A stretch of 64,000 bases of DNA from Cordylochernes scorpioides (GCA_030710605.1 CP092872.1:92964627-93028626), one strand, 5' to 3'; positions 1 to 10,765 are shown, counted from the first letter of the stretch. Notes: a model not told the origin generated them from the sequence alone. Program-made: numbers and translations.

Positions 1-840
1 ATGAATATATAAATATAGAAGGAATAGATAATTATATATATTTCAATATATATTTGTATAATGGAAAAATTACACTGAATATAAACTGAAACGATAAATC
101 TTTATAAATCAAGTAAAAATTTAAAAAATATATATATAAATCCATTTGAAATATATAAATGTTATAAAACATTAAAACAACTTGAAAATATACATTATTA
201 TAATAATAAAAAGAGAGAAGGACACAGATAAACATATATATTTCAATATATAATTGCATATAAGGAAAAATTACACTGAAATAAAATGGCAGCAGATTAT
301 TTTGTCAAACATCCATCTTCTGCTAAGATTCCCTATCAATTTCTGGCTTTACCAAGAAAACCTACCCATCAATAAACTATTTTTTGATTTACAAAAAAAT
401 AATATTTTTCCTTTTTTAATTCCAAAATACCATTTGAGAAAATGTTTGGAAGAAATCCAAATTGTTCTGCACCCCCCATACACGCAATATATCCACCGAA
501 TATATAACTATTATTCCAAATTTTTCTACTACATATATATATTTCTATCCCCTATATATTTATCAAACTATTTTTATTTATATTAATAAATATATTTTAA
601 TCTCTTAGAATTTCTATATTATATTCCCTCAATAAGAATTTTAAAATAATATAAACAGTATTAATAGAAAAATTGACATACCTCCGTTATATCTACAGTT
701 CAAATCGATTTAAAATTATTTTATTATACTTATTAGGAATCATATATTATTTTTAATTTTTATAAATGTACATATATAGTCTATTCTTATTAATATTTTT
801 TGTGTGTATATATTTTAAATTTTATCCCCACAGAGTTGCA
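1..840. other. AT-rich sequence, no gene seen
   Basis: Very AT-rich. The open frames here (for example 254-586, plus) are low-complexity translations rich in Tyr, Ile, Leu and Phe with no family motif. I see no gene or clear repeat structure. Confidence 0.6.
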
Positions 841-900
841 AATATTTATATATCGTCGCGTGAAGGCATCACGTGATGAACCAAAGCAGTTCAAAAACAA

Positions 901-950
901 GAAAAGCCCTGACGAAGTTAGGCGTATAGCCTATTGAAATATTGGCATTT
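901..950 (+). ncRNA. hammerhead-like motif (GAAAUAUUGG class)
   Basis: CTGACGA at 909-915 fits the hammerhead core CUGANGA. A hairpin TAGGC/GCCTA follows, then GAAA at 936-939 and ATTGG. Where the family has GGUA as cleavage site this copy reads GGCA, so the obligatory U16.1 is lost and cleavage is not expected. An AATAAA-rich tail follows, as in the other copies of the class. Confidence 0.45.
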
Positions 951-959
951 ATATTAAAT

Positions 960-999
960 AAAATGTTTATTTTATTTTTGATCCAAAATATGCTATTCA

Positions 1000-1037
<38 letters not shown>

Positions 1038-1227
1038 TGGTTTACATACACAAAACACTTGAATAAATATTTATGCCTCATATGTAAATAATATATTTCG
1101 AGAATAAATTTATATTGAAAAAAATATTAATATTATTTTCTTTGACAGTTTATTTTTTTTAAAATCATTATATTTATACTTCTTTTATTATAACAACAAA
1201 AAAAAAACTTTATTAAGACTTTATTAA
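960..1227. other. AT-rich spacer with (TA)n
   Basis: Holds a (TA)n microsatellite at about 1003-1033 and AT-rich sequence. No gene seen. Confidence 0.6.
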
Positions 1228-1440
1228 GTACACGCGTGGTACAGGCCATGATATTCATTGAGGGTTGTTAGCAATTGCTTTTCACTGTAAATATACCACA
1301 TGTCTACACTTGTAGATAGCAGTTCGAGTTATGCAATTACAAATGTGCTGGAACACTTCATGGTTACTTGCCTCACTATTGGTTGGACCTATTCAAGAAT
1401 CGAGGGCCTTTAAAGCACTTTTTTAAAAGAAAAATAGACC
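1228..1440 (+). repeat. satellite-related dispersed repeat SR, copy 1
   Basis: Diverged copy of a dispersed element that also occurs at about 1686 and 39978. Shared blocks are CAGGCCATGATAT, CCACATGTCTACACTTGTAG, GCAGTTCGA and GGTTACTTGC. The middle block resembles the reverse complement of the 54-bp satellite at 20964-29892. Confidence 0.6.
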
Positions 1441-1530
1441 AAATACGGGATTCGTTCCCCGGGTTGGATATCCTACATTTCCACCATTAACCGTCTATTC
1501 TTTGATAATGCTTTGTCCATTCTGCTAAAA
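1441..1530 (-). other. tRNA-like / SINE-like fragment
   Basis: On the minus strand GGAACGAATCCCG resembles a Pol III B box (GGTTCGANTCC). An A-box-like stretch lies about 50 nt upstream. No full cloverleaf can be drawn by eye, so this is a weak call for a tRNA-derived repeat. Confidence 0.25.
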
Positions 1531-1685
1531 TAACATTATAGCGTAGTTTGTTTTTTATTTTAGTTTAGACATTTTTAAAGTAACAGGTTTTGTTAGGTTT
1601 ATTTGCATATATTAGATTGGATTTTCATTGTTATATACATTTGTTTATATTTATTTTAGGGGTTTTTTTTTGCTTATCTCTCCCT

Positions 1686-1966
1686 AGTACACGTGGTACA
1701 GGCCATGATATGATTTTTGGGGCTAGAAGACCATACCTGAAATGGTCAATTAGCCCGGAATTGAAGAAGCGAACAGGCCATGATAATCATGGTGGGGGAA
1801 GTAGGCGACTGATTATACTGTAAGTACACCACATGTCTATACATGTGAAAAGCAGTTCGACTTTGCACTTACAAATGTGACAGAGTCCCATTTGGTTACT
1901 TGCACTCGCTGGTGGGATTGGACCTTTGCAAGAATCGGAGACTATTGGAGCCTTTTTAATGCTAAC
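1686..1966 (+). repeat. satellite-related dispersed repeat SR, copy 2
   Basis: Longest SR copy. It carries ACTGTAAGTACACCACATGT, which matches the reverse complement of the 54-bp satellite monomer at 19 of 20 positions, then GCAGTTCGAC where the satellite has AGCGGGTTACGAC. Flanks match copy 1 (TTTGGTTACTTGC, TTGGACCTTTGCAAGAATCG). A 77-codon open frame at 1590-1823 overlaps it and shows no protein motif. Confidence 0.65.
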
Positions 1967-1974
1967 CTAATTTT

Positions 1975-2110
1975 AGGATAGACGAGGATATCGTTGCAAC
2001 CGGCAATAATAGAGGAGATTCTATATAAGGCTGGTGTCTTAATAAAAGCTGTGTGTGTGATTTTAAGGGCAGTAGAATGTTCGTTGGTCCTAAAGAATAA
2101 AGCTTTTTTT
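1975..2110 (+). repeat. family T (hairpin + AATAAA + GT-rich) copy
   Basis: Contains TTCTATATAAGGCTGGTGTC, then TTAATAAAAGC and TGTGTGTG. This is a relative of the 96-bp array units at 6055-6640: a small hairpin, a poly(A) signal and a GT-rich downstream stretch. Confidence 0.5.
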
Positions 2111-2360
2111 CTACCTCCATCTTTCGACAACTATTTTTATAACGCGACAATATAATCAAATGATGAAGATTGGCGCATTTTCATTTTCAAAAAAAGAAAT
2201 GGTGCTTTTTGGGCTAAGGAATCATCTCATCAAATACGATATAAAACTATGTGAATACTTCTATATTTTTACTAGATATCAATACCTAGAATTAAAGCTT
2301 ATAAACATACTGACCATATAGGTAGAATATATGCTTTAACATTTTTATGTATAAGATATA

Positions 2361-2775
2361 TATTACGATGCATTAGCGCGCCATCTGTTATCAAATTACT
2401 AAACTATTTTAGATGCGTAATATTCTTTTTAAAATAAAACAATTTCTACTGTCCTTACTGCAATGAAAAAATTAAAGGGATGGCCTAGCTCATCAGTGGT
2501 GAACCCTCCCAGCGGTTTCGCCAGTTTAATTTGATAATAAAAAAAATCTAAAATACCCATTCGAAGAATCAAGCATCAGTATCACTATAAAAGGAAGTTC
2601 CAAAAATGCAATATAACAGCGGTATGGTAGATTGAACTGGCGAAACCGCTGGGAGGGTTCACCGCTGATGAGCCAGGCCCTCCCTTTAATTTTTCCATTG
2701 TAGTAAGGGCAGTAGTAATTGTTTAATTTCAAATGAATCTTACGCCTTTAAAATAGTTTTGAATTTTGATAAGAT
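2361..2775. repeat. foldback element FB-A, copy 1
   Basis: Inverted-repeat element. The left arm begins GCATTAGCGCGCCATCTGTT and runs through TTTCTACTGTCCTTACTGCA and CTCATCAGTGGTGAACCCTC. The same blocks return on the other strand from about 2620 to 2770. The right end lacks the GCGCGCCATC terminus, so it is truncated. A 68-codon minus frame (2526-2732) is also open in the copy at 32483. No coding role is claimed. Confidence 0.7.
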
Positions 2776-2779
2776 ATAT

Positions 2780-3505
2780 ATGTTGAAATTAGTAAATAAA
2801 AATGGTAAAATAACTAAAAATTCAGAAAAATGAAGCATTCTAAAAATTGATTTTGATCCATCTCATATTGTACATATTACAAATGATTTTTTTTTCTTTT
2901 CTTTCTATGTTTAGTTTACCTTTAAAGTGTAAGTGTGCCTAGTAAGACATAACGCTCTTAAGTAGAAATAAAAAAAATCTCAAACCATTTTGATATAAAA
3001 ATAAATAACTTTTTTGTTGTTTTAATAAAACCCCCAATATTAATATATATAATATATTTCACACATAAATGAGGCTAGACAAAAAAAAAATAATTAATAA
3101 GGTCAAATTTATTATTCATGTTTATAATGTGCGCTTCAAAAAATTCAATCAATATTCATAGAATAATTTAAAAAACGTCATTTTATCTGGCTACACTGAT
3201 TAATCAAAACCAGACGATTATTCCATAAATAAACAAAACACTTATTAGAAATATTAACGAATTTTACTGAAAAACTATATATATATCACCATATTTATAC
3301 TTATCAGAATTAAATTTAATGTATATTAATATATATGTAAAAATATATTGATTGATATATAATTGATTAAAATAATTTTGAAAAAGTAAATATACTAAAT
3401 AAGAATTAATAGAATTCGTTGAAGCAATCTCAAGAAGAAAGTTTCAAGTAGCAGAGAATTACATTAAGACCTAGTAATCCAATTTTAGAGAGCATCCTTC
3501 AAGAC
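2780..3505. other. AT-rich sequence, no gene seen
   Basis: AT-rich unique-looking sequence with short poly(A) and poly(T) runs. No ORF, RNA or repeat recognised. Confidence 0.6.
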
Positions 3506-3508
3506 TAG

Positions 3509-3725
3509 GGAACGCTTGGCACTTGTACAAAAAGAAAAAAAAAAGAATGTTTAGTTTGTGATCCTTTACGGCGCCGCCCCGTGGCGAATTATGGAAGCTT
3601 TTCCGTAATCGTCTGCGTTATATTATTCGTCACGTGTTTGCTACTGGTTTCCGGTTCGTCTGCAGGAATGACTTTGCAGAATGCCAAGAATAACTTACAG
3701 ATGATAATGTATTTAAGTTCATTGT
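3509..3725 (+). CDS. possible exon with signal-peptide-like hydrophobic segment
   Basis: An open frame from 3509 is unusually GC-rich at 3568-3680. From the GTG at 3581 it reads ANYGSFSVIVCVILF then VTCLLLVSGSSAG: a hydrophobic core followed by small residues, as in a signal peptide. MTLQNAKNNLQMI follows. That layout (hydrophobic leader, then an MTL-Q-AK stretch) recalls the first exon of insect odorant-binding proteins, which is a weak analogy and not an identification. There is no in-frame ATG: GTG stands where a start might be, so this may be a pseudogene or an internal exon. The composition changes after about 3700, and GTATTT near 3710 could be a donor. No downstream exon with the OBP cysteine pattern was found nearby. 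Confidence 0.3.
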
Positions 3726-3927
3726 TCTTTCTTTGTTTGAACCCTGAGAACGTTTTTTTTTTTTTTAAGTTGTCATCGTTTTTTAACAATGAAATGCAAA
3801 ATGGTAAATTGCTTTACATTCTTTTAACTCTATTAATAAAGAATATAGCATGGCTCATACTCCTCGATGTTGAGGAAATAGTAATTCTACTTACAAAAAA
3901 AAACCTTCTGTTTTAAAAATAACTTGA

Positions 3928-4155
3928 ATACATTCATAGACACTTAAGGAAGTTGTGCCTTTTAGCATGTATATCAGGATTCAGACAATAATTCTGAAAG
4001 ATATTTGATACACAGTGACCTTTATTGAAGACACACGAGATACCCAAAGTGTGAACAAAATTGCCACTGTCTGCTTAAAGAAAAAAATAAAAAACAGATA
4101 ACTGGCGATATGAAAGACTTTCCACTTATATATGTTTTGTCTCCATGAGTGTATA
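3928..4155. mobile_element. MITE family M, copy 1
   Basis: About 228 bp with imperfect terminal inverted repeats: CACTTAAGGAAGTTG near the left end, and CCACTTA, TTTTGTC and CATGAGTGTATA at the right end. The interior (TGACCTTTATTGAAGACACA, GTGAACAAAATTGCC) is the reverse complement of copies at 13261-13469 and 56547-56755. The TA-rich termini suggest a Tc1/mariner-type non-autonomous element. Confidence 0.6.
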
Positions 4156-4159
4156 TTTA

Positions 4160-4535
4160 TAAATTTTATAAATGAGAGTTATAACGCAAAACCCTTTGCT
4201 TTATTGTGAAATATTTTAGGATTTTATTTTTAGTCTTTTTTTCACATTTTCTGTTTTAACGAAGAAAAATATTGTCATATAGGGAAGACAAATATTAGGA
4301 TGACTAGCCCATTTATTTTCATCAAAATAAAAGCCAAAAAAAGAATTTGCTCTGCGTAACAAAATATGAAATTTGATAATCTATCTTTATTAGTTGAGAT
4401 ATTCATTTCTTCCGATCGTTTGAACATATCGGCGATTTTATTATTCTGTTATAAGCGAAAATAGTTCCATTTTAAAACCTACTTAACCTAACCTAAACTA
4501 ACTTAATTTATAAGAAATGTAATAATTTTAAAGCA
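4160..4535. other. AT-rich spacer
   Basis: AT-rich sequence with a partial CCTAA-like stretch near 4485. No gene seen. Confidence 0.55.
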
Positions 4536-4539
4536 AAAA

Positions 4540-4795
4540 TGTTTCTTTTTTTTTTTTAATAAAATAAACCTATAATATCTTTTACTGCGATGAAAAAATA
4601 TTGTGGGAGGGCTTGTCTCATCAGTGGTAAACCCTTCCAGCAGTTTCCCTAATTTAATCTACCAGACTGCTTCTGAAAGCTCTAATACTGTATTGAACGA
4701 ATCTGCTTATATATGCAGCCCTGAAGGATGGAATATCAGAAATGATATTCAAGAAAACTATGAACGCAAGCTTTTAGGAAAATAGAATTGCATAT
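4540..4795 (+). repeat. foldback element FB-A, copy 2 (second subfamily)
   Basis: Contains TTACTGCGATGAAAAAATA and CTCATCAGTGGTAAACCC, then a tail (AGCTCTAATACTGTATTG, CTGAAGGATGGAATATCAG) shared with the copies at 36066 and 36551. The 60-codon plus frame at 4603-4785 aligns with the one at 36660-36842, reflecting a common repeat ancestor. Confidence 0.6.
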
Positions 4796-4856
4796 TGATA
4801 TTTGCATTGATTTATCGCTTTATAATTAGTTTGATTTAACTATCTAAAGAGATCAC

Positions 4857-4874
4857 CTAACCTAACCTAACCTA
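4857..4874 (+). repeat. short CCTAA run
   Basis: Three and a half tandem CCTAA units. This is the complement of the TTAGG arthropod telomere repeat, but it is too short to mean an interstitial telomere. Confidence 0.35.
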
Positions 4875-4929
4875 GAGCGTATTAATACACTCAGCGGCGC
4901 GTTAAGCAGTGTTCTATAAAATAAGTATT

Positions 4930-5750
4930 TCACCGTAATTTGTTACATAGCTCCTTCCCTATATGAACCTCAGCTTACAATCCTTGTTGCTACTGGTATA
5001 AATGGTACATGATCTATTATGTGGGCAATAGTTACCCAGAAATTATTTGAAAAAGTAAAAATCAATATCAGGTAAAAAAGTTTCTTTTTAATTAATATTT
5101 GCAAGGTTTCGAGCAAATATACTGCTCTTCAACGGGCTGATATTCTCTATGTACAATCTCTAAATAATATATATACAGAATAAATCTCTAAACGGAAAAA
5201 CGTACTGAAATTTTCCCAAGCCCTACCTCTGGTCAATTTAGATACTATCGCATATGTCAACTTCTCTCTTCAGCTCTGAATGATGAATTACTGATTGTTA
5301 GATACTTTAAGTTCTGCACAGAAGCTGGGCGCATGAGAAAGAATGCAGGGCAAAGGATACTGGAGGATGAACTATCTGTAAATAGGTAACTGAATGTGAG
5401 ACAAACCTTATTTTGTTGTAAATGTTTCCTCTTCCCTCTCCTCCTGTTGACGTGTAAATACGGCGAATCCTGTATGGGGCGGAATGCCCTAAATAAAGGC
5501 TTTTGTTGTTGTTGTATATATACAGAATAATTGAAAACTGATGCACGCCCGCGAGAGCACATGCTAATAACAAAAGTTTTCAATTATTCTGTATATATAT
5601 TATTTAGAGTTTGTACATAGAATATCAGACCGTTGAAGAGCAGTATATTTGCTCGACCTTCCCTATATGTTCACAACTTCACAACACAGTTTCCAAACCT
5701 TGTTGCTACTGGTATAAATGGTACATGATATATTATGATAAATTTCAACT
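4930..5750. repeat. composite with direct and inverted internal repeats
   Basis: CCTTGTTGCTACTGGTATAA occurs at about 4981 and again at about 5699. GAGCAAATATACTGCTCTTC near 5110 returns inverted near 5640. A palindrome with arms TATACAGAATAATTGAAAAC lies at about 5517-5600. Between them, 5430-5515 holds a relative of family T (CGAATCCTGTATGGGGCGG, then AATAAAGGC). It looks like nested insertions; the component families are not identified. Minus frames of 88 and 108 codons here show no motif. Confidence 0.45.
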
Positions 5751-5769
5751 AATTCTGACATGTATGCTT

Positions 5770-5870
5770 ATTTTAAAAATAAAACAATTTTCTATTGCTC
5801 ATACTGCAATAATATTTATCATTGCAGTAAAGACAGTAGAAAATTATTTTATATAAAAAAAATCGTTAAA
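5770..5870. repeat. minimal FB-A palindrome
   Basis: The two FB-A inner ends (TCATACTGCAATAAT and ATCATTGCAGTAAAGACAGT) face each other with almost no spacer. This gives a short palindrome, probably a deletion derivative of FB-A. Confidence 0.55.
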
Positions 5871-6054
5871 AATATAGTTGGTATTTCTCATTAATAATAT
5901 GTTTTTCGGTTTCCCTCAGCATTTTCAAAATGGCCCCTAGTAGATTTGCGTTGATTTTCTTTCGGCGTGAAGAATGGGTTTGTTGTCAGAGCATCTGTAA
6001 GGACCCTGGGTCTTCTAGAAGGTAATTCCTTGGTTTACACAAGTATTATATATG

Positions 6055-6640
6055 CCTAATATGTAATTACAGGAGCTCCATCTATGCTTCCTTTCTTCCT
6101 GAGGTGAATCTGTGTATGACCGGTGATCTTAATAAAGCTATGTGTGTGTGCATAATATGTAAATACAGGAACGCCATCTATGCTTCCTTTCTTCCTGGGG
6201 TGAATCTGTGTATGACCGGTGGTCTTAATAAAGCTTTGTGTGTGTGCCTAATATGTAAATACAGGAGCTTCATCTATGCTTCCTTTCTTCCTGTGGTGAA
6301 TCTGTGTATGACCGGTGGTCTTAATAAAGCTTTGTGTGTGTGCCTAATATATGAATACAGGAGCTCCATCTATGCTTCCTTTCTTCCTGTGGTGAATCTG
6401 TATAAGACCGGTGGTCTTAATAAAACTTTGTGTGTGTGCCTAATATGTAATTACAGGAGCTCCATCTATGCTTCCTTTTTTCCTGAGGTGAATCTGTATA
6501 AGACCGGTGGTCTTAATAAAACTTTGTATGTGAATGTGCCTAATATGTAAATACAGGAGCTATGCTTCCTTTCTTCCTGAGGTGAATCTGTATAAGACCG
6601 GTGATTGTGTGTGTGCCTAATATGTAAATATTTATAGATA
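6055..6640 (+). repeat. 96-bp tandem array of poly(A)-signal modules (family T)
   Basis: Six units, period 96 (GGTGAATC at 6103, 6199, 6295, 6391, 6487 and about 6581). Each unit has a stable small hairpin (TAAGACCGGTGGTCTTA in later units), then AATAAA in five of six units and TGTGTGTG immediately downstream. That is the arrangement of a strong polyadenylation site. The period is 32 codons, which creates a 148-codon open frame (6104-6550) of repeats such as VNLCMTGGLNKALCVC. Coding is unlikely. Single copies lie at 1975, 9955, 13500 and 13660. Confidence 0.8.
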
Positions 6641-6644
6641 GAAT

Positions 6645-8045
6645 TGAAGAACCACTCTGTGAAGTAAGAAGAGATAGACAACAGGAAGTTTGTTTACCTT
6701 TTTAGCATGATGAATGAATAAAGTATTTTAATCCTAAACTTGTTGTTATGTGAGTCATTAAAATGTAAAACAGAAAGGTCATATTCTGGATCAAGTCCCA
6801 TCAAAATGGAGTCCTGAACATCCATGGACTCAAGGTCAGCTTAGAAATCTTCAGTTTGTCTTCCCTAATCTACTCGGTATCCCCACCAAACTGTCATGTG
6901 GATCAATGAAGAAAGACAAACCTACAGATAACAAACTGATTCTAATTTTGATAAAAAATAACTACACCTTCTTTATCTTAGTCACATAAAAACAGAGAAA
7001 GTTTCAATAAGAGAAAATTGCTGAGTAAAAAAATACAAAAAATAATACTACTAGAGTTATTCGTCTACAAAATTGATTCATGTCTTTTTTACATATTACT
7101 ATTTTGCATATATGTTCATCAAATTTAATTACATATTTCCCCTCATTAATATTACTAATTACCAATATATTATTTATTCAAAAAATTGATCTGATTTCAT
7201 TTTAAAATATTATGTTTATTAAAAATATATATTTATTTTCAACCTCACAAACAATTCTAAACATCAACTACAAATAACTTGAAATTTCAATCACAAAAGC
7301 ATTGTCATCAATTTCTTTAATTATGTATTTTGTTCCAGAAGATTTTTTTGTGGGTATTGTTGTTGTAGAGGTAATTATAATTGGAAAATGTAAAGTTTAA
7401 TTAAAAGAGAAAAATGGAGTTTGAAAATCCTATTAGAGAAACAATGGGATAATTTTCAAACCAAATTTCACGTCGAGCCATTAAAGATTATTAACTAATT
7501 TGGCGGGAAAACGTTAAAATAAATCTTTTGGAATATTATTTCTGGTTCGTTTGTTCATAAATTCACTCAAAAATCATTTAATAAATAAATAAATAAATAC
7601 AAATACTAATTTAACCATATTTTAAATTATCGTATATATTTATTTAAAAAAAACCCTATTATATATTATGTTTGTGCTTCCTCATAAAACAGAGATATAG
7701 TTCTCTTTACGTGCAAATTTGTATGCAAATAAGTCAAATTGACTCGCCAGAGATGTACTCGAATGTGATATTTGAAAAACAAACAAAAAGGCATAATGCA
7801 GATTATAATTTTCCCCTTGATATTTTAAATAATAGGATCTTTTTTATTCATAAGATTTTATAATAGATTACACTGTTTCAGGGTAAACATTTATTAGAGA
7901 GTAAAAGGGTTATATGTATATATGTACAAAAAGTTGCACCTCTCCTTTAAAAATATATTTATCACCCCAGAACAAAAAAAAAAACACCAAACGGTAGTAA
8001 TGAAGAATGAGTCACAGCGCCGGTTTTGGATAATTCAGACAAAAA
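6645..8045. other. no gene seen
   Basis: Mostly AT-rich unique sequence. A 63-codon frame at 7672-7863 has no motif. Nothing else recognised. Confidence 0.5.
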
Positions 8046-8051
8046 GCCAAC

Positions 8052-8097
8052 AACCTGTATACCATGGTATCAGGCTATGGCCCTCATCAGTATCTGA
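8052..8097 (-). ncRNA. hammerhead-like motif (CCAUGG helix III class)
   Basis: Minus strand: CTGATGAG (8083-8090), helix II GGC/GCC with loop CATA, then GATA where the core needs GAAA, then CCATGGTA with a possible GUA cleavage site. It matches the R1 class near 47 kb. The A14 change should abolish activity. A degenerate relative on the plus strand at about 49040-49075 shares GTATACAGGTTGTTGGC. Confidence 0.45.
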
Positions 8098-8099
8098 GA

Positions 8100-8800
8100 A
8101 AGAAGATGAAACTTTTAACATTTTTTAATTTTGTCTTTTTACATATTAGTTTTGACAATTTTGTCTTTTTACATATATAGTTGCATATATGACTTCATTT
8201 GAAGAGAGGTATATAAGAGTGAAAGAGTTCATGTACATTCACTAGTTTACAAATGATTTGCATAAGCATCCAATACATCTGAACGTTCTATTCAGAATCC
8301 AACAATGAGATTTTTCTATAAAGAGATATAAAATGTTAAATAACCCGTAACACTAGATCCATTCTTTGTCATTTAATTATTGTATACAGCACACACAAAA
8401 ACCCGGGATCTGAGGGAAATGTAGAATGGAAGTCCAACAAACACTAAAATAACAAAATTTCAAAGGAATAAAAAAGGAAAATGAGTGTCTCCAGTTTCCC
8501 TTTTTTTTCTCTTTTCGAGTCAGGATGGGGCAAGTTGTGTTAGCACAAGATGAAGCAGCTCGGATCGAGGGGTTTCGAAATGGAAAAAAGAAAGGAAGAA
8601 AGCATTTGGAATTGGTTGCAAGACTTTAAGTGGAATTTAATGTGGAGGGGGGGTGGGGATTATTGATTGGGGGTTGAACTTACATGTTTTGTTGATATTT
8701 GTATAGCTGTGTATCTGTATAGAACATGATATATCATAGAACATGTTGTGTATGTATCTTGTCACATATTGACACTTTTTAAAACACATTATAATGCATT
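8100..8800. other. no gene seen
   Basis: Moderately complex sequence including a G-rich patch near 8645-8680. No ORF or repeat identified. Confidence 0.5.
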
Positions 8801-8804
8801 ATAA

Positions 8805-8965
8805 TAAATTATAAAGGACTGCGGCGTATGATTATAAAACAACACTTAAAGTTTCACCGCATAAGTTTCTTTTCTGTGAAAAATCAATATTTATTTCAAA
8901 GAGAAATATCTACTATTTCTGACTTTTTTGGATGACGTATGAAAGGGTGAAAATATGAAGAGTAA
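8805..8965 (+). repeat. half copy of foldback FB-B
   Basis: Contains GGACTGCGGCGTATGATTAT, AAAGTTTCACCGCATAAG and AAATCAATATTTATTTCAAA. These blocks form one arm of the complete FB-B at 37497-37810. The second arm is absent. Confidence 0.65.
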
Positions 8966-9018
8966 TGGTCTATATATGCATAATGCATAATATATGCATG
9001 GCGTTGTGGCTTATAATG

Positions 9019-9560
9019 CATTAGCGCGCCATCTGTTATAAGAAATTCGAACTATTTTTGACGCCTATGATTCTTTTTAAAAATAAACTAGCCGAATGAC
9101 CCGGGCAACGCCCGTGTTTTACCCGATTGAATGTTTTGATTCAAATACTATTTGTTACAATTATAAATTGGCGTCTTATATAAATGCATATGTTAGTTAA
9201 TAACTATAGCCTATGTGCTTTATCTGTCTATGTACTGTTGGCTTCCGTAGGCGTCTCTTACTGGGAAAAAGAAAGAGAGGATTCCATTTGGTTATTAACT
9301 AATATATCCATTTATTTAAGAAGCGACCCGCTCCAACACAATGGTTACAAAAACGAAAAAGCGAGTGGGGGGGGGGGGGGGCAAAGGTGGCGTGATCGTA
9401 GCCGACCAATAGGTGGGCGCCATTCCAAAAAAAAAAAAAAGCAAACGGTGACAGAGATGACTGATGAAGACTGACGCTCGTAACTGTATATAGAATAAGG
9501 ACAGTAGAAAATTGATTTATTTTTAAAGGAATCATAGTGTCAAAAATTGTTCAAAATTCT
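9019..9560. repeat. FB-A copy 4 split by a nested insertion
   Basis: The left FB-A end (ATGCATTAGCGCGCCATCTG) runs to 9090. The opposite end resumes at about 9496 (AAGGACAGTAGAAAATTG). The insert at 9091-9490 belongs to another family. Confidence 0.6.
9091..9490 (+). mobile_element. dispersed non-LTR-like repeat (CCCGGGCAACGCCCG head)
   Basis: Begins CTAGCCGAATGACCCGGGCA and ends GCTCGTAACTGTATATAGAA. The interior has a G tract at about 9367-9380 and GTGGCGTGATCGTA, followed by a poly(A) run. A second copy lies at 59102-59430. Relatives with the same style of head and TATATATAGA-type tail lie at 41737 and 49445. The head/tail style resembles 5'-truncated non-LTR repeats common in invertebrates (inference). 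The 96-codon frame at 9184-9474 is not convincing as protein. Confidence 0.55.
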
Positions 9561-9639
9561 TTATTGACAATTTTAAAGATGATATATATAGTTTATATAT
9601 ATTAGTATGAAAAAATGAAAGAAAAGGCTTTTCTTAATT

Positions 9640-9785
9640 TATCAATAAATTGGGTTGGCCAAATATCAGGGAACAGGCTAAATCAATGATTAGTTGATTT
9701 CTGTTCCACCAGATGACGTTCTACCTTCTGTAAAGCACATGTGCTCCTGGTCAGGATATGCCTTTTTTATTTTTGATATATTAGT
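9640..9785 (-). repeat. dispersed repeat D, copy 1
   Basis: Contains CAGGGAACAGGCTAAATCAA, TTTCTGTTCCACCAGATG and CTCCTGGTCAGGATATGCC. The same blocks occur in reverse orientation at 33930-34040 and partly at 51475 and 60390. Confidence 0.65.
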
Positions 9786-9954
9786 GTATATTAGATGATT
9801 GTAATAGAATCGCCGAATGTCACGGTACATTTGAATGAGGAAAGCGAAGACTAGAACGCGGCTGATTTCACACTCGTCTTTTCAGTGATACGCTAACCTA
9901 TGCACGGTGTGGCCACTGGACCTAGACCTGGAGGCTGTTGGGTTCTGTGCTGCC

Positions 9955-10035
9955 TGGAGTATAGGAGCTCTATCTATGATTTTTTCCTGTGGTGAATCTG
10001 TATAAGACCGGTGGTCTTAATAAAGCTATATGTGT
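9955..10035 (+). repeat. family T single copy
   Basis: Carries GGTGAATCTGTATAAGACC, GGTGGTCTTAATAAAGC and a GT-rich tail, as one unit of the 96-bp array. Confidence 0.65.
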
Positions 10036-10144
10036 GTGTATATTAGTTTTTTTTTTTTAATTTGCTCAGTTGAATAAATACTATACATTCAGATATATCT
10101 GAAGTCACCCAGTGTCATGTGTGGTATGCCTATATTGGCGTATT

Positions 10145-10300
10145 GATATTATATACATCCACTGATGAGCCAGGCCCTCCCATTAATTTTTCCATTGCAG
10201 TAAGGGCAGTAGAAATTGTTTAATTTCAAAAATAATCTTACGCCTTTTAAATAGTTTCGAATTTTGATAACAGATGGCGCGCTAGTGCATCATATTATAA
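10145..10300 (-). repeat. FB-A copy 5 (partial, minus)
   Basis: Runs from CACTGATGAGCCAGGCCC through TTGCAGTAAGGGCAGTAG to the terminus ACAGATGGCGCGCTAGTGCA. One arm only. Confidence 0.65.
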
Positions 10301-10399
10301 ATGTTCTAATAAAAGAAACAATTTGATATTTGCGAAAGAGCGATTACTCGAAGCATATTATATATTTATAAATGTATGTAATTCTACTGTCCTCGAAGC

Positions 10400-10640
10400 T
10401 TATGTCCATAGTTCTTCTAAAATACCCATTCAAAGAGTCTAACAACAGTATCACTATACAAGGAAGTTCCAAAAATGCAATATAACAGCGTATGGTAGAT
10501 CAAACTGGCGAAACCGCTAGGAGGGTTCACCACTGATGAGCCAGGCCCTCCCATTAATTTTCCATTGCAGTAAGGGCAGTATAAATTGTTTAATCTCAAA
10601 AAAAAAAAATATCACGCCTTTTAAATAGTTTCGAATACAT
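10400..10640 (-). repeat. FB-A copy 6 (minus)
   Basis: Second minus-strand FB-A copy 250 bp from the last. It includes ACAAGGAAGTTCCAAAAATG and CTGATGAGCCAGGCCCTCC. A 60-codon minus frame (10417-10599) is a repeat by-product. Confidence 0.65.
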
Positions 10641-10694
10641 CTATGAATGCTATACATTTATTATATCACCTAATGCCAATTGTTTAGTTTTTTC

Positions 10695-10765
10695 ATATAT
10701 ATACTCATTGAGACATAACTTAAGGAAGTTGTACCTTTTTGCATATATATCGTGGTATAACCTCC
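10695..10765 (+). repeat. MITE M terminal fragment
   Basis: ATACTCATTGAGACATAAC followed by TTAAGGAAGTTGTACC matches a terminal inverted repeat of family M. The rest is missing. Confidence 0.45.

Noticed and set aside
2630-2680. Permuted (type II) hammerhead in FB-A: CTGGC-GAAA ... CTGATGA-GCCAG with a perfect 5-bp helix II
   Set aside because: Only 19 nt separate GAAA from the CTGATGA core, too few for both helix III and helix I, and the stem bases do not co-vary in other FB-A copies (for example 36700 and 4640).
4857-4874. Interstitial telomere
   Set aside because: Only three and a half CCTAA units; chance or a tiny remnant.
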